From positions 7,130,001 to 7,194,000 of the forward strand of contig CM062379.1 in the NCBI GenBank assembly GCA_031310005.1: a DNA stretch of 64,000 bases. The letters are read 5' to 3'. This stretch comes from Dactylellina haptotyla. Its lineage: Eukaryota; Ascomycota; Orbiliomycetes; Orbiliales; Orbiliaceae. The translations under genes and the position numbers were made by a program. The notes beneath the pieces were generated by a model. The model did no database searches and was not told the DNA's origin. It worked only from the letters and a program-made list of their open reading frames with translations. Positions within the stretch are counted from its first letter, which is position 1; every line of letters begins with the position of its first letter. This document shows, piece by piece, positions 45,999 to 57,200 of this stretch.

Positions 45999-47512
45999 AT
46001 GGCGCCCCCGTTAATACACAACCAGGTCCAGCGGCGACAGATCCCATCGCCTGATAAGCCGAAACCTGCAGAGGAGCAACCCTCTTCTGCTCCTCCATCC
46101 ACCCCGACAACTCAATCAAACTTGACTCCTTCTCCGTCTGTAAGACCGTCATCGCCTATCCGACCATTCAGTGCATCTGCTACACCGTCGAACTCTCCCA
46201 CTCCTTCGCCATCACCTTCCGCCTCCAGCAGCAGCAGTGGCGGCCTCAACATGACATCGGCCCAATCGGGCATTGTTATTGTATGTCAACACCCCTTCCG
46301 GTTTTGATATCTCTTATATATATATATCAACATAATTCTTATAAAAACACACCCAACTAACATTTAACCTCACAGACAATTGTCGCCATCATCGGTGTTG
46401 TAATTTTCGCCTTCCTGTCCTATGTAGCCCTCAAATCTCTCCGTCTCCGCTACAAGGACCCCAAATACCTGCCGGGCTCCTGGCTCAAGAAGAAATGGGA
46501 AAACTGGGACGTCGTCGGCTACCGCGCCGCCAGCAACGGCAACAACCCCAACCAGGCACGCATCAACCGCGTGGCCCGCAGCCGCGCAAATATCGAAATC
46601 AACAGAGCTCTTGATCGACAGAACTCCGTCAGGAGCGTCATCACCCTCCCCCCTTACCGTGAGATGGCAGAGATGGACCTCGAACGCACCATCGGCCGCG
46701 AAGGCGAACGTGACGGTCTCGACACCATCACTCAATTCCCAGAAACCGCAGACGAAGAGGAATCCAGACGTGAGGAGCGCATGCAGGCGATGTACGAGCT
46801 CAGACTGCAACGACGGGCTCAGCGGGCCGCGCGAGAAGCTAGAGAACGGGGCAGAGGTGGTAGTGTCGCCTCCGTGGATACCACGAGCGCGACGAGCACA
46901 CAGAACAACAACAACGGGTCTTCGGTTTCGTTAACCGCAATGGATATGGAAGCCGGTGGCAGCGGCCGTACCGCCAGCGAGCTCACCGCTGCGATCTTGA
47001 ACGACCGAACGAGACGACTATCCGAAGTATCGTATGGCGAGGTTGGTTATGCACGACATGACGGTAGCCGGGTTAGAAATGCTTCATCGAATCGCAACCC
47101 CAGCGGATCGGACTCGCAGCCTCTTCTCGCGGACAACGCTAGCGGTGCCGGGAGACGGTCTCGTGCGGGCTCGATGTTGTCGCTGGATACCACGGGTTCG
47201 GCCGGAAGACAGAGTGTGGACCGAAGAGATTCGGCCGAGATGTTGACCGGCGGGGACATTGGCCAGACGAGATTGCCGCCTAGTTACGACGGATTGGAGT
47301 GGGGCGATGCGCCGCCGTATATGAGTCCCGTCAGTCCCGTCAGCAGAAGCGACACCGGGGCCACGAGCAGAACAGTTGTGAGGGCTGAAAGCCAGCGCGA
47401 GGGCAGCAGCCATCCCGGCTTGAACGTTCCCTTGGTGAGGGTTACTGGTGCTAGCAATCCTAGCAGTCCGATGACCCCGAGAGATCCAAATCAACGAGAT
47501 GGATCATTGTAG
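45999..47512 (+). CDS. Conserved single-pass membrane protein with PY motifs
   Basis: Two exons, 45999-46280 and 46376-47512, 95-bp intron in phase 0; 472 aa. Residues 1-90 are Pro/Ser/Thr-rich with no signal peptide. The junction of the exons builds one membrane span at about 90-112 (GIVITIVAIIGVVIFAFLSYVAL), followed by a basic flank (KSLRLRYKDPKYLPGSWLKKKW), which predicts an extracellular N terminus and a long cytosolic C terminus. The tail contains LPPYRE, LPPSYDG and APPYMSP; the first two contain or resemble the PPxY motif that binds WW domains of Rsp5/NEDD4 ubiquitin ligases. A heavily basic helix (LRLQRRAQRAAREARER) and Ser-rich stretches follow. I do not know a named family; the pattern suggests a conserved fungal hypothetical protein. 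A role as a ubiquitin-ligase adaptor is only a guess. Confidence 0.75.
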
Positions 47513-48362
47513 GATATGTGAGATATTGGCTTCTTGTTTCTTTTCCTTTTTAATATTCTTCTCCCTTCACGACTCTCGTGTCGATTGATCGGGGCTTGTA
47601 CTTTTCCTTTTGCCTTTTTCTTCTCATTTCCACAAAAAGGTGCCTTTCTTCATAACACACACGCATCACGAGCATGAATTGGTCTGTCCTTTGCTTTTTT
47701 AACCTCTTTGCCTTTTCCACGGAGTTCACTGGCGTTTTTTTTATCAAACCGGTTCCTTCATCCCTTGGATTTCTCTACATTCCTTCATTTCCTTACTCGG
47801 TGGGGCTCTTTAGCATACGCAGCGCATGTAATGTCTAGCGATTGATATCACACGAAAAGAAAGCATAAGCACATTTCATCACCGTCGTCATTATTATTAC
47901 GTCTGACTTTTATTCTGTTCCGTGCTACCCTCATATCAAACATTAGCACGCATGCACACCTTGTTTACATACCAATTCGGAAACAACATACCCATTAATT
48001 AGTAACAATCATGAAATTAATTTCTATAATCTAACTTATACGACGCCGTGAACTTTACCACTTTCCACGCTTTCTTCATGAGCTGAATATAGGATTCAAC
48101 TTTTGATATGAACCCCCAAAATTGCGTCCGTGTCTCTAATATTTCAAGATAGGCTCCTATCCCCAATTTGTCGAACCAAACATCTCACATTCGACGACCC
48201 TGAAATTATAATCCTCAAAGCCACGCGCCATCTTCGCAATAAACTCCAACGCACCATATATCAAAAATATATATTCCAGGGGAGAAAAAAACAAATCCAC
48301 CATAGCCTCCTCCCTCCGTAGGCATACCCTAAAACGATAAAATCTAATATGCTCCTATGAAC
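47513..48362. other. Intergenic between convergent genes
   Basis: About 850 bp with 3' UTRs of the PY-motif protein and MEMO1; AT-rich, no gene seen. Confidence 0.45.
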
Positions 48363-49512
48363 CTACAATACCGCGAAGGCGCTAGCATAGCTGACACTGC
48401 TATCCCTCGCATCGACGCACTTACTACTCTGCTCGTACCTCACAAACCTAAACTTCCCAGCAGAATCCTCCACTGCCCCACCCGCCGCCCTCCGCCGCCG
48501 AACCACTTCCTCCAACCCGGCCATGACCACACCTATCGGATGCCTTCCGCAGACCGTATTCTTCGTCTCCTTCAGATACGCCGCGAATGAATCATGCGAT
48601 CCCGTTTCGATCGCGTCCATAGCCCGCTTATCTAGCCCTTCGATCGATTTCCAAATCGGCTGACTCCCCGCCGGCACCTTTGTGTATTTCCCCAGACTTA
48701 GCGGCGCGGAGGCGGTAGGGTCGTCGGTGGCTGTGTAATATTGATAACTGAACCTGCTGCCCCAATGGCAGAAGTCCGAGGAAACGATGAACGCATTCTC
48801 CGGTGAGTCGAGGTATTCTGCTAGGAGAGTGCCGAAATCCTTCTCTTTGCTCGTGGAGATGCTGCCGATTAGAATCGGGACGACCGGGGGGATGGCGGCG
48901 GGGGACCCGAAGTGGTTTATGAGGGTTTTGTAGGTGTACGGTAGGTGCATTTCTATGCTGTGTTCGTCCGAGTCCGTGGTCGGGGACATGCGGGAGAACT
49001 TGCCAGTGGCGTGAAGGGTTGCGGTGGTGGCCGTGTCGATGGTGAGGGTACCGAGCGGGGTGTCGTAGGTGGCGTGGCCGGTGAGGGCGCAACCGTCAAG
49101 GTAGACGTGGTGCGAGGGGCCGAGGATGAAGACTCGTTTTCTTTAATATAGAATATATTTAGCATATATATATTTGCTGATGTTCAAGTTATTTAATAAA
49201 TAATAAAGCATGGGGTCGTCGTACATTTCCTTGAGGTTTAGGGATTTATACGCCCAGGCGGCTGCGGGGCCCGAATAGCTGTACCCTGCATGTCTATCGC
49301 CAAGTAATTCAAATTAACGTCATGATATTTTCCTGTAGATGGCGGAGAGCATACGGAGCAATGATGACGCGAGCACCGTCCGGCGGTATCGTGCCTACGC
49401 CGTCTATCGAGTCTGGAACTCTGGCGAGATACCCATTGAGTTCCTTGTCCAGGTCCTCCCTGTCGTCTGTGTACCAGCTCCCAGCATGGCTAGCGGGTCT
49501 CGATCCGGACAT
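48363..49512 (-). CDS. MHO1: MEMO1/Mho1 family protein
   Basis: Three exons: 49512-49355, 49293-49225, 49140-48363; introns of 61 and 84 bp, both phase 2; 334 aa. Spliced sequence reads ASHAGSWYT near the N terminus, then IIAPHAGYSYSGPAAAWAYK across the first junction and RVFILGPSHHVYLDGCAL after the second. Later blocks are DEHSIEMHLPYTYK, VSSDFCHWGSRF, TVCGRHPIG and EQSSKCVDARDSSVSYAS. The histidines of PHAG and GPSHH and the cysteine of CGRHPIG match the metal-binding residues reported for human MEMO1. Family members share the fold of extradiol dioxygenases; human MEMO1 acts in cell motility and redox/iron biology, and yeast Mho1 is poorly characterised. Cytosolic, no targeting signal. The insertion with ATDDPTASAPLSLG makes it somewhat longer than the human protein. 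Confidence 0.93.
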
Positions 49513-52500
49513 TGCAAAACCACAAGCTCTTCTTGTTTCTCAAGCGGGAGAGATAGATAGAGAGAGTCCTATTGTTTCGGAAAGTTATTTCGGAATATTA
49601 GAAGCTCGGAACCCAGTGGTACAGAAGGGTATCAAGGCGAGAGATGAGGGGGAAGAGGCGGAGGTGGGGAGCTAGCCAGCTATCGATACGGCCAGAACGG
49701 CGGTGGTGTTGTGCTTGTCGTTCGGGCCCGCCTGCGCTGCAACAGCGATTAGCGAGATCGACCAGCCCGGCCTGACCGCCTCAGACACCCGCAACACAAA
49801 TCCGGCGTCCGCGCTTCCCACGGCAGGCCAGCACATTCCCATTGCATTTCCGCCCGATGCGACGAAGAGGGCTAGGAAGGGTTCTGGAAGAATTACTATT
49901 CCGGCGAACATTAAAGGCGGAAGAAGCCAAGAACCGGTCGCGGAAAAGGAGCTACTGCGAGAGATAATAACCAGGCAATCGTGAGCACCAATTTACTCCA
50001 AACCGCTTGCCGTGTTACCCATTGCATTTTTTTCCCTTTTGCTTCTCCAGCGTACGGATCCGGATATCACGGCACAGAACCCCATGTCGAACCCCCATTT
50101 CGTATTCAATCTATTCCAACAAATCTAATCTCTCCAGAATAAAAACCCTCACAGCAGGAGAGAGAGAGAGAGAACAAAAACCCTCGGCCAAGAAAAATAG
50201 TTCCGCTATCTGAATTTTGGCTGAGTAGCGTATATATTATCAAAGTAGATTTAACCTTAAAAAAATATGCCACGCCCATGTCAAATTGTCGAAAAAAAGT
50301 TGCAAGTTGTCGTACGATATTTATATAAATTTCACCACCACAAAAATATTAAAAAATATTCCGCATCCCACTGATCCACCGCCTCAATTTCAAGCCATCC
50401 ACAGGTGGTCCAAGGGTAGGCGAGAGGAGCACGCACAAAAAAAAGAAAACCCTTAAAAAAGAGAATCCCTAACCTGAACTTTTCTTACCATTCCCTTCTC
50501 GGCCTTCCAACCCTCCGTCTCTCAATCTGTGGTTCGTCAGTTTAAACATTTCCGGGTCCACAGATCCTCGTGGACAGAGTCCAGTGGGACGCGTCATCCA
50601 TCTTTCCGCTTCCCCCACCACAGGCCCTAACTCTCTTTTTTCCATTATGTCTTCTCTGCCTTTTTTAGCGACATAAGCCCTTCCTCGCAAGGAATAAAAT
50701 TCTAATAGATATCGCAAGAGGCTCAGATGAAGTATTTGTAACCGGATAAGCAGGGGACAAGAAACAAAGTAGTAAGCATATCAGCCCAAAGAATAAGAAA
50801 GGAATTGCGAACTAGCAAGGGGATTTCCAGAAGATAAACCGATTTACCTTTTTAAGGTTTTCGTTTACAGTTTAGCAAAAGTCTTGTTTTTCACTCTTCT
50901 CTTTCAGCTAAGAAATTCCGTAGAAAAGACAAGTCAGCCGTGGTGGCTTCCACTAATGCGTTTAGAAAACCGAGCAGAAGCCTTCATATTCCTCTATTCG
51001 TGAATCACCATTCTAATCTATATTTAATCTATATATTTTTACTCCGTACTTTTGCTGCTGGAAACGTAGTCCCGACGTATACGACTGTATGTATTATACG
51101 CATATTAATAGCGCGGCTTGATATTAAAGAAAACTGTATATTCGAAGCACCAAGAACCTCCCGTCGAGGGTGGTGGGTAGGACCCTGTCCTCAATTGAGG
51201 CATCTGCAAGCCCATTTTTTTGATGTACGCTGCTGTTCTGTTATTCCGTGCCCTAGCCAGCCCCGGGTGAATAAACCTGCCGCCGCACTGCATACAAAGA
51301 AAGAGAGAGAGCAAAAAGAAGCGAACGTGTAGGTGCTATTGTTAGAACAGGACGTTATGTCTGCATATTCTCCCTACACCTCTCTCTCTCTTGTTTCTCC
51401 CTTTGAAAAAAATTACCCTTCCCATTGAAATCCACGCTTATGGGTTTTTGAGTCAGTACACGGACTACCACCACCGTATATGGCGAATTTTCTGATTAGT
51501 CTGTCCGACTATCCAAATGTTGGATTTCGTAATCGGACGGAAATTCCCCCATATACGGACGTCTTCGGAATTCCCTTGGTAGAGCTCACCGAATTTTTTT
51601 TTCTTCATAAGCACGTACGCAATATATGTAATCGAGATTTATGATCTTGAGAGAGGAAAAAATTTTGTATGTAGATATGAAGACGGGGTATAATAATAAA
51701 TATAAATTATGTCACAGAGATGGTTGTGTGAGGGAACAAAAAAAGTGTAAACGGCCTCTTTGGACCGTTTCCCGTTTCCCGTTTCCCCCCGGCCTTCTTT
51801 CTTCCATACCAGATAAAATAACAAAAGAAAAAATGAAAAAGAGATTTCCAAGTCCAAAAATCCAGATTTTTAAAACGGGTAACAAAGGAAATTGATAAAT
51901 CTTACAAAGATGAAAAAGCAACCCAGCCGTAGTAGGAGATATAAGAGGGAAAAAAAAGTGAAGACGCTGACAATGATACATAAAAAAGAGGAAGGAAAAA
52001 CGGAGCCCAGTGTAAAGGAAAGACCTTGTGACGCTGCTTGTTATTAAAACCTTGAACAAGTGTTTGGAAATATATAAAAAAGAAATAGTGATGACCGGCA
52101 ATGTGTATTTTTGACTGTATTGTGTGTGAAACAATATTGCCAAAGAAATCCTTTTCGCAAAATTTTGTTGTTTTACACGGGCCCAAAGCAAATAAAAGTG
52201 ATCCGGAATCTAGTGCATATAGACAAGAGGATTGGTAGTAGTTAAGGGAAAATATATATGGGTATAAGGAAAGGATGAGGGTATGTGTCGCCTCAAATGC
52301 TGGGTATGATGTTGAATGATCGAGTATATATATAAACGAGATCGTGTGATGAGTATGTATATAAAACAATTGTGAATGGATGGTTGTGGGGATTGCGGTG
52401 TCTGATCGGAAGAAGGTGGTGCGCTGCTCTGCGCATGAGGTTGGCAACATCTGGGACTGTTATGCACAAGAGGAAGTGTCGGTGGGGGGCATATCATTGG

Positions 52501-52570
52501 CGAACGATATGCATTGTGGTTGAAGAGTGATCAATGATAGATCAGGGAAAGATCCAGTCGGAGGCGGTAT
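49513..52570. other. Gene-poor region with an 85-bp imperfect palindrome
   Basis: About 3 kb between MEMO1 and PNG1, both minus strand. It must include the MEMO1 promoter and the PNG1 3' UTR. GA dinucleotide repeats occur at 50158-50173. Open frames around 49672-49984 on both strands are of similar quality and neither has a recognisable product. The palindrome at 51474-51558 is listed separately. Confidence 0.5.
51474..51558. repeat. Imperfect inverted repeat (85 bp)
   Basis: Outer arms CCGTATATGG and CCATATACGG, extended inward by GAATTT / AAATTC, then GTCCGA / TCGGAC and a core CCAAATGTTGG. The left arm has about ten extra bases (TGATTAGTCT) relative to the right. Folded, it would give a long hairpin. 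Could be a small non-autonomous element end-to-end, a cruciform or a regulatory hairpin. Confidence 0.7.
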
Positions 52571-54264
52571 TCATGGTCCACCTCGTCCACCGGGACGATT
52601 GGCAGGGCCGCTGTGGGTACCGTCTTCTCCACGAACTCTTGTCCATTCTCCTCGCCCTGAATATAAAATGTTAGAACTCCATTGGTGACGTTGTAGTATC
52701 GATAGACGCAAACATACCACTCTCCCGCGGCCGCTTCTCCTCCTCGGACGGCCGTCGCAAATCCAAATGTGCAGCAGCACCAGCTCCAACCTCGGCAGCA
52801 AGAACAGCGGCAACGAATTCCTTGAACTCCTTCTCTTCCATCATATCCTCCATCATCAATCGCTTCTTATCAGCGTCGCTAAGGTTCTTTCGTCGCTTCT
52901 CTTTGATCTCATCGAGTATATGTAGCAAGACCTCCTCGGGGCATCGGGTCCTTGGTAGTCCATGTAGCCGGGGATTTCGCACGTATCGCCGGGTGACATC
53001 TGCGGCGCCACCATCATGCGAGAATGCGACGCAATACGCAACTTGTTTGCCCCACCCTTCGGTGTACAGGCGGGGTTGGTCCCAAGCCTCCTCGCAGGCG
53101 TCAACGTGAACCCATCGTTGCTGGTGTTCGGAGTAGACCTCAGTCCAGACGTGATCCTCAGAATTCCAGACCCAACGGACACGGCCACCGACAGCTCGGC
53201 ACAACATGCTAAAGCAGTTGGCCCATTCACCGCATCTGCCTCGGCGCGCTTCAAGCAGTGCCCAGACGTCGCTATATCTGGGGAAGCGTTCATGGCGTTG
53301 ACAGTCCGGCTTTGGGCACTTGTATAATTCAGTCCTTGTCGCACCTCGGACGATCTCATCAGGGTTTGGTGGTGTCAGGCCTTGCAGTTCCGTTTTGGTA
53401 CCACAGTTGGGGCAGGCCGGGCAATCAACCCAAGTGAAGAAGACTCGCTTAAACCATCTGATAGACAAATCCTCTTAGTAATTGATGTATATAACAGATG
53501 CAGGTATAATTCGGAGAGATATCTTACCTTAATAGGGCTCTGATAACACAGTCTTGGTAACCCCATTCTTCTTTGAAATGGCCTAAGCTCTGAGCCTGTG
53601 CCTTGAAGAGCATGTGTTCTTCCTCGGCTTCACCATAGATTTGATCCAAGGGGATGACGCTTAAAGCGTTATCTAACAAACCCGGGTTCTCATATCTGAC
53701 TGGTGTTTCCGATAGACCCACCAGGAAGTTCCTAAATTGCATTGACGAACTGTCGGAAGGTGGCTGAGGTTGTCGGGGAATCGGCCGGACAGCAACATAT
53801 GGTGGTGGTAGATTCGAAGACGTCGGAGCGCTGTTAACCCTCTGCAGAGGTCTTGTCGGAGTGGTCGGAGGTCTTAGATGGCTTGATGAAGAGGAGGCAG
53901 AAGGGGAAGACGGGTACTGGTGAGAGGGAGGCATCGGTAATGATGTTGATGAGGAGGCAGCGGCTGGAAACTGGTGATGAGGTTGCGAGTTGGGAATCTT
54001 CGGTGGGACTGGAGGAGGTCGAGGTGATCGAGCGGCAGACGATGCTGCTGAGGGGGCAGGAGAAGGAGTTTGTCGGTGAAGGGTAGGAGGGACAGGCGAT
54101 CTACTCCGCGACCTTGATGTCGACTGGACTCTTTTCCTTAAAGCCTCCTGAGCACGTCGGGTCTGCTGTGTCGCTAACAGTTGGCTGAATTGTTGAGTGA
54201 GGTCCTTAGCCCAAGCCTCCACCTCTGCCGGGTCACCATTTCTGAAGTTCTGGTGTTGATCCAT
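52571..54264 (-). CDS. PNG1: Peptide:N-glycanase (PNG1), with intact catalytic triad
   Basis: Three exons: 54264-53528, 53457-52718, 52656-52571; introns of 70 bp (phase 2) and 61 bp (phase 1); 520 aa. Residues 1-190 are disordered, rich in Ser, Pro and Arg. The transglutaminase-like core follows, with a zinc site of C258, C261, C264 ... C293, C298 (CPACPNC and YKCPKPDC) and the triad C321 ([12 protein letters not shown]), H348 (EDHVWTEVY) and D365 (WVHVDACE). The enzyme removes N-glycans from misfolded glycoproteins in ER-associated degradation, in the cytosol or nucleus with Rad23. The last exon gives a Gly/Arg-rich tail, common in filamentous fungal PNG1. Some filamentous fungi are known to carry PNG1 forms without a working triad; this one looks able to act. 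Confidence 0.94.
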
Positions 54265-57200
54265 GATGTCGAGAGTGGGAAATCAGAGCGGATTTATGTC
54301 GTCCTATATTTCCAGGAGAGATAGATGTTGGGTGGGGAAATGAGGGTTTATGCAGGGAAGAGACGAATAAGAAGGAACAAGAGGAAGGAAAGAAGAGGAA
54401 GGGGGGAATGCAATGTACTGGGAGAAAGAGGGACAAGAAACAAGATGTTATCGAAAGGACCTTCGAGACGAAGGAAAGAGGAGGAGGAGGAGAGATGGGA
54501 CGGAGTCGGGGTATTGTATGGGAAGATAGTGTGGTCGGGCAGGCACAGGGTGACGACGACTTCCTCGGGAGGATTATTCACGAGCGACGAGGGCGACGAC
54601 GACCGTTACCGTAACCAGAGGCCTCCAATCATGCGCATATGGATTGTATAAAAGGGAAGGGCGTCCCAGATGTCGTTGCCCGGAAGTCGTAAGCCCTTAG
54701 TTCGATGGTTCCCCCATAAACCCCGAGGCGATGTTGAGTCGATATACTTTTTGTTATTTGGTTTCTTGGTATTTCGGGGTGCGTCCTGGGGGGGGAGGCA
54801 AATGAGGATTACACTAGACTACGGCTGCTATCGGGCCTACCCGGGGAGGGGAGGGGGTGCTGACGTTGCTGAAGGGCGGAAGAGGGAGGATGATGATGAG
54901 GAAGAGACGACGATGGTCGATGATGAGGAGGATGAGGGTGAGTAAGTGTGAGTGTGTTGTCGGAGAGGTCGGAAAGTGCGTGGAAACGGGGTGGGTGCTG
55001 TTGTTGTTACGAATGTGCCGACGGGGACGGAGGCGAGGAGGAGTATCAAAGCATCGAGGCTGAGGCGAGCAGAGTTCGTAAAGGGACAGCGAGACAGAGG
55101 TATTTCGTATATTCACACGGGTCGTTCTTCTTTTCGAGAATTCAAGAGTTATAGGGATTCGTTATGGTGAGCACAGCGGTGAGTAAAAGACGTACGTAGT
55201 CGGGGCAGGTCGTCGTCTTGTGTGGGAAGGAGTGCGGTTTTGAGAAATTCGTAATGAGAAAAAGAGGCAAAAGGCAAAAAAGGAACTACACCGCAAACTG
55301 CATTCGACCTGGCGGGAGCGAGCCTGAACTTGGTTTCAGAGGGGACGAGAGGGCGAGAGGAGGGCCCGCCGGACGGAGGAGGGTATGTTCTTGGACGGGG
55401 CCTCTGTGCAAGGTGGTTTTCTGTGTGGCCATGCACTCTACAGTACTATCTCTGGCTGCACTCCGCTGCTGCATAGCCTGCGAGCCTGCCCTTCTCGCTC
55501 TCCCATACCAGCCAGACCAGACCAGACTACGAGGACGGGCAGACGAGGGCTTACGCAACTGCGCAGAGTCGGCCGGTGGGAACTGATTTGAATGGGGGAG
55601 AACTCCGCTGCGAAGGTGTGGCGGAGGACACGCAATTACGCAAAAGAAAACATGCTCCCACTGCAGCCTACGCCTCTTGGCATCAGTCCCGGACGGCCAA
55701 AATTACGCGTCCCTCGCACACCCTTCCTGCTCAGTCGGTCAGGACTGGAGGACTCTCTGATCGATCTCTTGGAAATAGGCATCTTCTTTTTTTCTCTTTT
55801 CGCTAGACGGGAGGCCGGCCACTTGCACTTGCAGGCCGTGTGGAGGAATGTCAGCTTGTTGACTCTCTCCGAACAATATAATCACATATCCGTTTAGACA
55901 TTTTGACAGTTGCTGTATCCATGTCGACAGATTACTTATTGACAGACAGTATTGATTAAATCTGGTAGAACCTCTGTAACCCCCGAGAGGTCGCTCCTGA
56001 AACATCCTCGACTTTCGAAACATCCGGCCCCCATCTCGACTTGTACCACTCGCGAGAGACGGCCACGTTATTAACTAGCAGGTACACATGGTAAAAGTAC
56101 CTTTTCACACTACTGCACTAACTGCACCGACTACTGCACCTACTGGAAGTGCCCACCCTCGAGTCCATGTATCTATCCATTGTGAATTGCGACCTGTCGT
56201 TTCAAGTACCTATTCTTGACAACCCCAAAGAAAAAGAATTCGAAAGAGCCCCAGATCGGGGTAAACGGCGCCTACTAGTATTCCTAATCGGACCTCCGCG
56301 CCCAAGAATGGTGCTTCCCCTCCAGATTCAGTCCCCTCCTCCGATCCCCCAAGGCCTGATATTTCTGTTTCTTTCACCTCAATGCCTTCCTTTCTCAGGC
56401 ACAGCCTCGCATTCGCCACCCTCTCCAGCTCCCTCACGCCCCAACAGTGGTCAAACCGGAGCTGGCCTCACTCGGCCCTGACGCAAGCCACATTTCCTAA
56501 TTCCTCGGTAGTGCCCCTTCCTTCCCTTCTCCTTGGAACTGTGATCATCCAGAGGCCAAAAAACTCGTCCGGTGCAGAAATCCACGAAAGAATTTTTTCT
56601 CTTCATGACAAACCGAGTGGGTGATTTGCAGTCCTATTCGTAATGCCCACCCGGACCCAGTTTCTTTTTCCTTCCTTTCAGTCGAGGATTGCTCGCTGAC
56701 TTCCCCATGTGATGGGTCCCCTTGTCCGGTGGAGGAATGTTGCTCGCTTGTCTGAGCTTGCGTGGACACCAGCCTATCACTCGTAACCGCCAAGACCGTA
56801 TCAGCACAAGGTGTTCTGCCAGCCAGTCCTCCGTACGAAAAAGAAGCCGACCCGTCCACCTGTTGCATTTTTCCCAGGAACAACGCAAAACTCGACCCCG
56901 AAGAGGGTTGTACATGTAGAAAACGACCGCCCTCGAGTCTAGAATCCCTCCGCGTGCTCGGATAGACCTCCATATCCCCCAACCGAAGAGGCGAACACAG
57001 TAATAATAAATGCCCACACTAGGCAAAATACTTTAAACATCGATAAGCATATACCTCGTGGCCTCGTAGCGTAGCGGAGCTAAACGGGTTTTCCTCTTAA
57101 CAAGAAAAAATTGTTTCGTAACCATTCTCCCCCTCCCGCATCTTCTCTCTCAAATAGCACCCCCGGCACTTCCCGATCGAAACATACAGCTGTCAAAGGT

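Noticed and set aside
49672-49984. Open frames on both strands (79 and 93 codons), GC-rich
   Set aside because: Neither has a recognised domain or splice context; both are equally plausible, so likely chance in GC-rich sequence upstream of MEMO1.
50158-50173. GA dinucleotide repeat
   Set aside because: Ordinary microsatellite.
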